NCBI GenBank assembly: GCA_003952965.2
Contig: CM025851.1
Span: 15,240,099-15,304,098 of the forward strand
Reading direction: 5' to 3'
Length of the DNA: 64,000 nt
Source of the DNA: Morella rubra
Taxonomy: Eukaryota; Streptophyta; Magnoliopsida; Fagales; Myricaceae
Shown here: in pieces, positions 54,809-64,000 of the stretch
Numbering within the stretch: position 1 is the stretch's first letter
Layout of the letters: every line of letters starts with the position of its first letter
Program-made: the position numbers and the translations under genes
Notes under the pieces: generated by a model
What the model was told of the DNA's origin: nothing
Databases searched by the model: none
What the model saw: the letters and a program-made list of their open reading frames with translations, nothing else

Positions 54809-56358
54809 CTGAAGATAATATCCATGAAAAAAACAGATGATTACAAATAGGTTCATCCAGGGCCTCCCAGAAAATTTTGGAGAACACGCTGCAATAATTT
54901 AATATAAAAAAACTGGAATGGCCAAGAGCACATCAAAGGAAGTTTTATAGACGGACAGGAATTGGGAAAGCCTTTAGAGTGCAGACCTTGATGTCAACTT
55001 CCATATTGACTAACCAGTGGTCAGCAAGTTACACAGATTTTTGTCGGACCATCTACTGCCCCATTGGCAGTAGTCTCAAATTGGATAAATCACAAAGAGT
55101 GATGCACCTAGACTTCTCTATTACAATCCTTTAACAGAACTAAAAGTCCTGCTTAGAATTTTGAGATGGGCATCAAATACAGTAATCTTTCTTTTCAAGT
55201 TTGTCTATAAGGTACATGCATTTTCTCAAAACAAAATACCCATTTCAAGTAAGAAAATGAAATGAAAACAAATCAAGAAAGAGCGGAGGAAAGAAAGAGA
55301 GCGTTCATGGATTGATCGAATGCACTAGGACCATTAGGAGTTTTAAACTTTGGAGGCCCTAGACACCGCTGTACAAATTGGGATAAATTTTTTTTGGGAA
55401 AATGACAAAAACAAATACGAAGAGATCAACGGTCAGAATTTTTTTATTAATTTTTCAAGACAAAAGAGAAAAGCTTGTACGGTATACGTCCTATTTTGCG
55501 GACGAGGGAGAGTGGTGTCCGATCTGATCGCAGAGGGGGAGAGCTGTTGTGTGACAATATTTTGGTTTTCGCAGATCTTCTCGCTCTTTTTTTTCTCAAT
55601 GTTCGTTTTTTATTTTTTTTCCTTTCGCATTTTCTTTGTGGGTGATAACGTTACCCGACAGTACATACAAGTGACGTGTTTGACAGGTTTCTCTGTACAC
55701 GTGTCATTGTGGTTGCCGAGCACCACAGATATTGTGACAAACACAGTGCAGATTTAAATGCCGGTGTTAGTAAAATTTTAATAATTTTAAATATGGTGTT
55801 AATATTTAGTTGATATTATAATTTTATTAATATTTGTGTATAATTTATTAAGTTGTATTAATATTTATAAAAAAGATAATATTGAGTTGTATTGGTAGTA
55901 ATATAGAAGTAATGTTGGGATTGTAATTATAAAGGATTGGATTCAAATTTTAAAAATTTCACCAAAATAAACTTGCCCTTAATTTCATGACATTAAATTG
56001 AAAAGTACATTTAATTAGACATAAATTTTCTAATTGTCGTTATCTATTTATTAGTTCCAATCTAATACCAGAAAAAAAAAAAACAAAAACAAAAACAAAA
56101 GGCCGTGACATTCACCCTCTTGTCCCGGTAAGCCGAATGCCTGAATTCTTTATTTATTAACCAATTGAAAAAACTTAGATTAATTGCTCATTCACTTGGG
56201 CATTTGTTTTTTTTAACTCATAGGTTCTTTACCTTCAATAATAATTAATTTTCCAGGTTAATGGACTGCACTCTTTTAATGATTGCTTTTCTGATACCAC
56301 ATAAAAAGTAGTTACCAAACTTAAAATACTCTTGTCCCCCTCGGCGCCTCAGTTAGTA
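54809..56358. other. Intergenic DNA
   Basis: May include further introns or the 5' region of the coiled-coil gene. A plus-strand frame of 135 codons (55350-55757) has no homology, a Phe-rich middle and no conserved start context, and was not accepted. AT-rich beyond 55760. Confidence 0.4.
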
Positions 56359-56480
56359 GGGCTGTTCAAATCTAGTAGTGGTGCCTGTTATAGCAATAAG
56401 TGCTACCGTCACGTTTAAATGCGGTAACCAACTTTTGATAGGGGCAGTTTTAGCAGTAGCGGTTCCAGTTTACTAACATT
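56359..56480. mobile_element. Possible hAT terminus
   Basis: TAGGGCTGTTCAAATC followed by GTGGTGCC- and GCGGTAACC-type words resembles the end of hAT elements, as at 48430 and 32690. The opposite end was not found. Confidence 0.35.
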
Positions 56481-57546
56481 TATATTGGGTCATTTTTTTA
56501 GCATTTTACACACTTGGTCCAATTATTTTTTTTTCTTTTTTTTTTTATGTTTCATTAAGCTCATAACAATAAAATCTAAACTAATAAAAATTTAAAATCA
56601 ATAAAATTAATTGTCACTGCCAAAAACCTTGACTTCGGTCTCACAAATTGCAGTGCCAAACATGCCCGAAGAAATTATCACAACAAAATGATAGCATAAT
56701 GTGCGGATTCTCCCCCAAAAGAAAAGAAAGACAGGATAACATGGGAATTGTCTTTGCAATATTGTAGAAGTATAAATACAGGTCACGTCAAAAAAACAAA
56801 ACTTTACAAGATCAAGAGGATTTACTATACTATATATAAAGTCATTAAGAAACACCAGATCATTATTTAAACAAAACAAAACAAAAAATCATCAACCAAT
56901 TCACTAATCAAAATTAAAAATAATAACTTTCAACAAATCACAATTGACTATGTCTGAATAAACAATCCCAAAATCCAATTCAGCATAGACTTGATTGAGC
57001 ATAAATTTGTAGCTTAAGTTCACAAAGTGTCTTCATAACTTTGACATGGGTAGTCAATTGATGAATATAGCATTTAGGATGAAATCTACTTAATATACAC
57101 AACATCAACACCTATAAGTAATATGTTTAGAAATAAAGAATCGATTAAATTTTTGGGAAAATTTAAAAGTCAAAGACTCAACTTCCTCATAAGTCATAAC
57201 ACATTTTTTTTTGCTAAGGACTTAGAATTGTGTTTGTAAAAAAATATCCCTCTTTTTACTGAGAAAGAAATCCACTTAGCACCTTATTTCAAGTACAATT
57301 ATTTAGTTGGTCTAGAAATTTCCCATCTTTCATAATCATAAACATGAGAAACCCAAAACATCCCTCACTTTCTTGGTTAAAAACGTAAAGATTACACAGA
57401 AACTGTATTTAAAATTCTAGAAAGAGCCCACAACGGAAACACATACATCAAAGAAAAGCATTCAAATAAAACAAAATAATCAATTATATTTCATTCAAAA
57501 TAAGGACAAAACATATGTAAAAAAAAAAAAAATTGATAGAACTACC
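56481..57546. other. AT-rich intergenic DNA
   Basis: No gene was seen. A minus-strand frame at 56607-56879 lacks any recognised domain. Confidence 0.45.
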
Positions 57547-57564
57547 GGGGGGGGGGGGGGGGGG
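57547..57564. repeat. G18 homopolymer
   Basis: Eighteen consecutive G followed by TGGTTGGGGGGCG. Possibly the G-rich end of a hAT-type MITE, like the C-run at 14573-14583. The length is unreliable in sequencing. Confidence 0.8.
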
Positions 57565-57899
57565 TGGTTGGGGGGCGCAGCTGCCCTGGCTTGCCCCCCT
57601 TCATCCCCCATTGATTACAGGTAGGTCTACTCTCCTTTGGCACTGAATTCTTTTATGTTTGGCAAAATACAGTCAGTCTGGCGGTATTCTTGTTCATTTA
57701 TTAAGAGCACTAATATCAGCTATAAAAATCTTAAGTGAAATACACATGAGCTAATTTATTGATAAAAAAAAAAATAGAATGATGGGTGCAAAGTATCTAA
57801 CATTAATAATTGAAATGTTTAATGTCTTTGATTAAAAAAAATGTGTACTGTCTCAAACTAATTACTAGTTTAGGATTTAAATTGTCAAGTCTCTTATTT

Positions 57900-58769
57900 T
57901 AGACACGTGTTTATTAAGTTATGCGTTACCACTTACCAGCGATCGTGTTTGCTTTCTAAAATCCATTTATCAATTATAATTGTGACTATCTTATTGAGGG
58001 CGTGCAACCTAGACCTTTACGATTCAGGAGTAGCCTCCGAGAAGGTACAGAGAAGGGTTCTATTCTATGATTCACCTTGGGAAGGACAAAGGTTGGATCA
58101 TATGGAAAATAAAAGATAGAAAAAAAAAAGAAATGTAAAGTTTGTGCATCATGATATTTTATGCTCCTATCATATTTCATTTTACTATGTTAGACCAGGG
58201 TTATTTATCTGTTCATCGTATATTGTATGCTATTTTTCCTTCCTGGTCTTACTACGTCCTTAAAACTTACCCTTGTTTGTGTTTTCCATTCATACTTTGC
58301 GCACTTCTAGCAGGGAGCAATGAGGGTATTCGATATGTGTCAGAATTACGTGCATGTGAGCCATTTGCTAACGGTTCAAATTTTGGTTTGAGTGTTGATC
58401 ACTGATAAGATGGTGATCACACTTTAGCTATTGGACCCCGCTCGAGCCGCCACCTCCTTTTGCGGCGGTAGTCTAGTACATGGATGTACTGCCTTTGAGG
58501 CTTGTGGACTTAGGGCACTATGCTGGGTCATATACTAATTAGCTATTATTTTTATGTTAGTTGCATTTTCTCATTCTGGGCTATATATATTTTGTGGAGG
58601 ACTTTGGGAATCTTTTATGGGCCATGTGGCCCATCTTTTATTTAGAGCCCAGTTTTCTTTTAGTATATGTTAATTGAAGGAGCAATGCTCCTAGCATTGT
58701 TGTTATTTCCCTTTTTCACCGTCATATCCTCGCTTATTTAGTAATATATTCCTATAAGATAGTTTAGAG
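57900..58769 (+). mobile_element. LTR relic (Tekay-like), left part
   Basis: GC-richer non-coding sequence with LTR-like text that continues at 62979 after the hAT insertion (target GTTTAGAG) and ends at 63010 as ...GATGTGACA, a typical Tekay/Del LTR end. The left end was not found, so the start is approximate and the family call tentative. Confidence 0.4.
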
Positions 58770-59111
58770 CAGTGGCGAATGTAGGGGGCGGCTCTGGGGG
58801 CCGCCGCCTCCCATTGAACCGGCCAAACAAAAATTTAGATGTAAATTTTTTTTTTTAATTCATATGTTGGTTTGGGCCTATGGGAGCCCGATCCCCATAG
58901 GCCCAGTCCAACCTTGGATTTTTCCTGCAGGGCTTGGGCCTAACGGGCCCAGGCCCTTTATTTTTTAATATGCAAAGGGTGAAACAGCGTCGTTTCACCC
59001 TCTGCCTTAAAAAAAAAAATTTAAAACGTAAAAGCGTAAAATGAAAAAAAAAAAAATCAAAACAGGGTGAAACAGTGCGTTTCACCCTATTTTAACAAAA
59101 TACGCTCTCTT

Positions 59112-59114
<3 letters not shown>

Positions 59115-59181
<67 letters not shown>
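59115..59181. repeat. (CT)n microsatellite
   Basis: A long CT run in the hAT leader, with a second shorter run at 59371-59415. The Ser/Leu-rich and Glu/Arg-rich frames here are translations of the repeat. Confidence 0.9.
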
Positions 59182-59185
<4 letters not shown>

Positions 59186-59376
59186 ATTTTCCCTCCCTCT
59201 CTTTTTCTCGCCCACCGCCGCACCAACCACCATCGTGCCCATAACCCACCGCCCACGGCCACTGCCAGTCTGCCCCATTTTCCACCGAACCACCGCCCAC
59301 TGCCTCCAGCCGCTGCGTCGCACCACCAGCCACCAGCCACCAGTGACCAGTCCACTGTCCACCGCTGCTGGGTCTC

Positions 59377-59417
<41 letters not shown>

Positions 59418-59647
59418 ACGGCCCACGCCCCACAATCCACATTTTCTCTCTCTCTCTTGCTCTCTACGTGCCAGCTCTGCCTCTCTCTCTTGACTCTCAG
59501 CTCTCTCTCAAATTCTCAATCTCATTATTTTGATTTTTGACGGTTTCAATTTTTGCAGGATCGGAGGATTCTCGAGATTTTACAGTTGACAATTAAGTAG
59601 AAAAATTCATTTATTTAGTATGCTAAAAATGCTTTAGGTTTGGAATT

Positions 59648-59900
59648 TTATGATTTGTGAAATTGTTGGAGGATGAGATTGAATTGGTTTGGATATTTGT
59701 GGGTTGTGAAATTGTTGGAGGATGGGATTGAATTGGTTTGGATATTTTGTGGTTGTGAATTGTTGGAGGATGAGATTGAATCGATTTGGATATTTGTGGT
59801 TGTGAAATTGTTGGAGGATGGGATTGAATTGGTTTGGATATTTATAGTTTGTGAAATTATTGGAGGATGGGATTGAATTGGTTTGGAATTTGGATAATGT
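59648..59900. repeat. ~53-bp tandem array, about 4.5 units
   Basis: The unit contains TTGTGAAATTGTTGGAGGATG and GGATTGAATTGGTTTGGATA. It lies in the hAT leader between the CT tract and the transposase start. Confidence 0.9.
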
Positions 59901-59949
59901 GATTTGTGAAACTGTTTATTTGAATTGGTTTGTGAAATTGTTTTCATTT

Positions 59950-60290
59950 TTGAATAATTTGATTGTAATATTAATTGAATGCAATGTAATTAGATTGGAA
60001 TTTGATTTGAATTAGGGATTTTGAACTTTTGTGACATTGGGGATTTTTTTTAATAGTATCATTTTTAATTAATTTGATTGTAATATCAATTGAATGCAAT
60101 GTAATTAGATTGTAATTTGGATTTGAATTAGGGATTTTGATTTTGTGAAATTGGGGATTTTTTTTAATAGTATCATTTTTAATTAATTTGATTGTAATAT
60201 CAATTGAATGCAATGTAATTAGATTGGAATTTGAATTTGAATTTGAATTTGAATTTGGATTTGAATTTGATTTAATTAGATTGGAATTTG
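59950..60290. repeat. ~120-bp tandem array plus (GAATTT)n
   Basis: Three units with TTAATTTGATTGTAATATC and GAATGCAATGTAATTAGATT, ending in several GAATTT hexamers at about 60230-60270. Confidence 0.9.
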
Positions 60291-60358
60291 GATTTTTGAG
60301 TTGTGAGTTGTGATCCAATTGATTGATTGTCTTCACTTTGTTTTATTTTGTTTAGATA

Positions 60359-62821
60359 ATGGATAAGTTTGTGATAAGAAAGCCACGCAGCGTGGAGTCG
60401 TCTAATACTCCTAACGTGGCTACTAATTCTGAAACGGATAGTAGTTCAAAAAGACCTCGCATTATGTTTAGTCCGGATGATATTAATTGCTGACCAGGTT
60501 ACGTAAACCATTGAAGAATATGATGTTGGGATTAGGGATCAAGTTCATAGGGAGTACTTGATCAAAGGTCCTTTTCAACCGCGTGGCCATGATTTTCCCA
60601 AGAAGCAATACGGCAAGAAATGAGGGTTTTAGGGAAGTATGGTTTAAAGATTTTAATTGGTTGGAATATAGTGTATCAAAGGATGAAGTGTATTGCTTGT
60701 GGTGTTATCTATTTAGGCGACCTAGGGAGGGAAGTCTGGGGGAGATAAGTTTACATCTACGGGATTTAGCAATTGGAAAAAGGCAGTGGAGGTTTTTGGA
60801 GAACATGTTGGTGCACATGATAGTGCTCACAATGAAGCTAGAAGACAATGTGAAGCATTTGAAAATCAGCGACAAAGTGTGTCGCACATGTTATCCGCAC
60901 ATGGGCACGATCAAGAGAATGCTTATCGCATTCGTTTAACAGGTTTTAGATGCATTCGTTATCTTTTGAGGCAAGGATTAGCTTTTCGTGGTCATGATGA
61001 GTCTGAGAGTTCAATAAGGAAAGGCAATTTTCTTGAGCTTTGAACGTGTTTTGCCAACGTGATGAAAAGGTTGCTAAGACACTTAACACTAATGCTCCTG
61101 GAAACAACCAAATGACTTCTCCAAAATTCAGAAGGAAATGGTGAGTGCTTGTGCAGCTAAGACCACACTTGCCATCATTAAAGAAATTGGGGATGGATTT
61201 TATTCTCTTATGGTTGATGAGTCTCGAGATAATTCAGTGAAGGAGCAAATGACAGTGGTTTTGAGATATGTGAACATACGTGGACAGGTGATTGAAAGGT
61301 TTCTTGGTGTGGAACATGTTTCTGATACTTGCTCTGAATCTTTGAAAAAAAGCTATAGACAAATTGTTTGCAAGACATGGGTTGTCAATATCCAGATTGA
61401 GAGGTCAAGGGTATGATGGGGCATCAAACATGCGAGGCGAGTTCAATGGGTTGAAGTCACTCATTTTGAGGGACAATCCTTCTGCTACCTATATCCATTG
61501 TTTTGCTCACCAACTTCAATTGGCTATTGTGGGTATTGCAAAGAATAACTTGCAAGTTGGTGATTTTTTTAATTATACTTCCTGATTGTGAATATGGTCG
61601 GAGCTTCATGTAAAAGGAAAGATGCTCTTCGGCAAAGTTGTCATGAGAAGATAGTGGAGCGGTTGGACAAAGGAGAGATTTCTAGTGGAAGGGGTAAAAA
61701 TCAAGAAACTAGTCTCGCACGACCAGGTGATTATTATATTTCATTATAATATTAATAGACTTTTTTTTATTTGTTTATAGTTTTATAATTCCTATAATAT
61801 TGTAGGTGACACTCGTTGGGGTTCATACCACCTTACAATAATCCGTCTCTTCACTATGTGGTCATCAGTATTGGAAGTGCTTGAACATATAAAAGATGAT
61901 GGTACTCTCTCAGAACAAAGATCCATGGCTATGAGTTTGATGGATAAGATGGAAAATTTTGAGTTTGTATTCACTATGCATTGTTAAGGAATATAATGGG
62001 AATTACAAATGAATTGTCACAAGCCTTACACGAAAAGATCAAGATATTGTTAATGCTATGGGTTTGGTTGAAGTTGTGAAGGAACAGTTGCAAGAAATGA
62101 GAGATATAGAATGGGATGGATTTTGGAAGAAGTCAAAACTTTTTGTGTGGATAACTCTATTAGTGTGCCGAATATGGAAGACATTATACCAACTCGTAGT
62201 CGTTCGAGGCGTGGAGGGCAAACTATTACTTATTTCATCATTTTCGTGTGGAAGTGTTTTGCTAAGTTATTGATTTGATCATTCAGGAGATGAATAATCG
62301 GTTCACAGAAGCAAATACGGAGTTACTTCTTTGCATAGCATGTCTTGATCCAAAAAACTCATTCTCAGCGTTTGATCATGCCAAGTTACGTCGTCTTGCT
62401 GAGCTTTATCCAGAAGATTTCACAGTAGATGATCATTTGATACTTAAAAATCAGCTTAATACCTATATTAGAGATGTTAGAAGAAATGATGCTTTTTCTG
62501 GGCTTCAAGATATTGGAGGTCTTGCTATGAAGATGGTTGAGACCAAAAAGAATACTTCTATTTCCATTAGTTTATCGACTTATTGAGTTGGCATTAGTCT
62601 TACCAGTTGCAACTGCGACCGTTGAAATAGTATTTTCTGCAATGAATATCATCAAGAGTGATTTGCGTAATAGGATGAGAGATGACTGGATGAATGATTG
62701 CATGGTAGTGTACATCGAGCAAGAAGTTTTTAAAAATATTGAGAACAAAGCCATTTTGCAACATTTTCAGAAGATGCAAAATTGTAGGATGCAATTGTCA
62801 CCTCTCAGTCGTAGTACATAG
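60359..62821 (+). pseudogene. hAT transposase (TTF/DUF4371/dimerisation), degraded
   Basis: Starts at the ATG at 60359 (MDKFVIRKPRSVESSN). In order: a Ser/Thr-rich leader, a TTF-type zinc-finger region (WFKDFNWLEYS...YCLWCYLFR, 60640-60710), a DUF4371 core (SLMVDESRDNSVKEQM, GYDGASNMRGEFNGL, CFAHQLQLAIVGIA, DTRWGSYHL) and the C-terminal dimerisation domain (ALVLPVATATVE, FSAMNIIKSDLRNRM) to the stop near 62821. A GT-AG intron at 61727-61805 splits GDTRWGS. Lesions include TGA at 60491, a stop near 60620, frameshifts near 60740, 61040, 61350, 61585, 62000, 62130 and 62560, and Ile in place of the usual Arg in the TVE-x-x-FS motif. This enzyme class cuts and pastes its own ends; this copy cannot. 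Confidence 0.92.
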
Positions 62822-62978
62822 TACGGTACGTGTATTCTATTATTTTTAATATTTTTAGTCTTTAATTTTCGATATTGTAACTCTAAGAAAATTTTTTACA
62901 TTACGAAGGAAAAAAAATTCTTGTCATTTTACGTTTAAAGTTCGACCCCCATTAATTTTGATCCTGGATCCGCCACTG

Positions 62979-63010
62979 GTTTAGAGGTTATTATGGCGCA
63001 AGATGTGACA
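62979..63010 (+). mobile_element. LTR relic, right part
   Basis: Continues 57900-58769 across the hAT element and ends GATGTGACA. It is followed by 63011-63264, which holds no recognised gene. Confidence 0.4.
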
Positions 63011-63264
63011 TGGATTTATTAGGATAACTTATACACCATCTCCAAAATGGTGTAACTCTTGAAGAAGAGGTAGTTGAATCTAATAAGCCGCTCTCAAATC
63101 ATCCTCTTTAGTGATATGAGACAAAGTTTCTTTTTTTCTTGCTTAATTAGGAGGGAATAAAAAGAATCCACACATCATAGAGGGGCAAAGAAGTAGACAT
63201 ATTAGGCTAATCCACACAACATCTCCATGAGGACCTCACTATATTCACCCTCGTCACTTCAACA

Positions 63265-63502
63265 ATGGTTGATGAATGTCACAAACCCGAGGAAAGTACA
63301 TATTTGCAACAAGTCATTTGCTTCCTGAAAATCTACCAATGACATCTTATAAAACTTTCAAACCCTCGTACACAACTGCTGCGATATCTCATTCCTCTCT
63401 AGATGGATTCACCATGAATTCTACTATTCTCGTCCTCTACATAAGAAAATGCACTCCGCAAAACGGTACGTTTACAGTATCTTGCAAAGAAACGTCTGGA
63501 TC
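63265..63502 (-). pseudogene. hAT-derived gene fragment, second copy
   Basis: Aligns at nucleotide level with the minus-strand pseudogene at about 45545-45745 (GAATGTCACA, TTATAAAACTTTCAAAC, AGATGGATTC, TACATAAGAAAATGC). Its minus-strand reading includes FPRVCDIHQ, parallel to FPK-VCDIHY there. Stops and frameshifts are present, and a TGA replaces the Trp of the EEWD motif. Positions 63372-63502 are also duplicated at 14030-14162. Confidence 0.75.
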
Positions 63503-63640
63503 CTTACAAACTTAACCCCCCACTTGAAAATGTTGGAGCACCTTATAAGCATAGTATCCAAGTGGTAACCAATCCAAACACTTGCAAACAATTGCATCGG
63601 CCTCGTTACGGATATCCGATTGCCAATCCGAAAAGTCGTT
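63503..63640. repeat. Dispersed module R1, fifth copy (unit C)
   Basis: CGGATATCCG at 63609-63618 with ATTGCCAATCCGAAAAG, preceded by CATCGGCCTCGTTA as at 14663. It runs directly into the shared B/C promoter region. Confidence 0.75.
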
Positions 63641-63782
63641 TTTTAAAAATTGTTTCCAATTTATTTTTAAAATTTTTGTGTTAATATTTGCGTGAAATAA
63701 AGTTAAAATCCAAGGACCAAAAGGTCTTTCACCATGTCCATGTAGTTGATGTCATACATGCCCAGTTTCCTCTTTAGTTCGC

Positions 63783-63790
63783 TATAAATA
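63783..63790 (+). promoter_or_regulatory. TATA box of paralogue C
   Basis: TATAAATA within CGCTATAAATATGGGG, 51 bp before the ATG at 63834. The upstream region from about 63636 matches paralogue B. Confidence 0.75.
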
Positions 63791-63833
63791 TGGGGCAAGT
63801 TCTTGCATGAGTCCCCGCGGATATAGTGTCAAT

Positions 63834-64000
63834 ATGAATCTGAAAGAAGTCCTTGTTTCTTTCTTCATATCTATGTCCGAACTCTTGCCTAAATCGCCAG
63901 AAGCACAACCAACTCCGTCACCACCTTCCCAAACCATCGACCTGGAATCACAGCGAGTACCGGCTTCGAGTGTAGCTCGGCAGGATGTTGAATGGCAAAA
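63834..64000 (+). CDS. Small four-helix membrane protein, paralogue C (cut by window end)
   Basis: The first 55 codons are present, from MNLKEVLVSFFISMSELLP to about VARQDVEWQ, without any break. They agree with paralogues A and B, with P24A-type change (SPEAQ instead of SPEP/SSEP). The membrane segments lie beyond the window, so completeness is unknown. Promoter and leader match B more closely than A. Confidence 0.78.
   Translation, partial: MNLKEVLVSFFISMSELLPKSPEAQPTPSPPSQTIDLESQRVPASSVARQDVEWQ

Larger units (their letters stand above)
58770..62978 (+). mobile_element. hAT element (DUF4371/TTF-type), 4.2 kb, structurally complete
   Basis: Ends CAGTGGCGAATGTAGG and CCTGGATCCGCCACTG form an imperfect 16-bp terminal inverted repeat. 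A perfect 8-bp target duplication GTTTAGAG lies at 58762-58769 and 62979-62986. The interior holds a CT-rich leader, two tandem arrays and a transposase gene on the plus strand with one intron and several lesions. It shares ends with the deletion derivatives at 23300 and 24221 and the MITE at 14163, and could once have supplied their transposase. Confidence 0.93.

Noticed and set aside
55350..55757. 135-codon plus-strand frame
   Set aside because: No recognisable domain, Phe-rich low-complexity middle, no conserved copy; accepted only as intergenic.
57547..57590. G-run as a regulatory quadruplex
   Set aside because: An uninterrupted G18 in a probable MITE end, prone to length error; no gene nearby.
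59067..59540. 157-codon Ser/Leu-rich frame and minus-strand Arg/Glu-rich frames
   Set aside because: Translations of (CT)n runs in the hAT leader; no homology and no splice or start context.

Overview
The window is visibly AT-rich eukaryotic DNA and reads as a stretch of an angiosperm, most likely eudicot, nuclear genome. The evidence is the set of plant-type elements present (CACTA, hAT, Ty3 Tekay/Del-like, plant L1 LINE, TRIM with an initiator-Met tRNA primer site), a plant NIN-like-protein gene fragment, and GT-AG introns. No rRNA, tRNA, CRISPR or bacterial-style operon was seen. Species cannot be fixed from the sequence.

The only genes that look alive are three paralogues of a small protein with four predicted membrane helices: 18153-18638, 37277-37786, and one entering at 63834 and cut by the window edge. 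Each has the same TATA box 51 bp before a shared ATG. They sit in repeated units: unit A (about 17.8-25.5 kb), unit B (about 34.85-35.15 plus 37.1-43.0 kb) and unit C (from 63.27 kb). A wider block is duplicated too: 1-1204 plus 6408-6496 matches 50784-51963, and 14.03-14.7 kb matches 63.37-63.64 kb, both lying upstream of a copy of the gene. This suggests a tandem segmental duplication of roughly 46-51 kb, later scrambled by transposons.

Layout: 1-6.5 kb, duplicated flank split by a 5.2-kb CACTA element with a matching empty site at 51890-51892. 7.2-13.8 kb, 3' end and long LTR of a Ty3 Tekay/Del-like element, itself split by a 5'-truncated L1 LINE. 14-17.7 kb, hAT relics, a hAT MITE and a ~118-bp tandem array. 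17.8-25.5 kb, unit A. 25.9-27.2 kb, a NIN-like-protein pseudogene fragment split by a TRIM. 28.2-33 kb, an Ac-like hAT transposase relic with a rearranged 5' half. 33.8-37 kb, a MITE and a solo LTR. 37-43 kb, unit B. 44.3-46.9 kb, an unidentified Ser/Pro-rich exon and a catalytically altered hAT-derived pseudogene. 48.4-49.1 kb, a CCGG-rich hAT MITE. 50.8-57.5 kb, duplicated flank and coiled-coil exon remnants. 57.9-63.0 kb, an LTR relic split by a 4.2-kb hAT element with perfect 8-bp target duplications. 63.27 kb to the end, unit C.

Several insertion junctions were read directly against uninserted paralogous copies inside the same window, which makes the element boundaries and their order relative to the duplications well supported. 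Functional statements for the four-helix protein remain open: no family was recognised.
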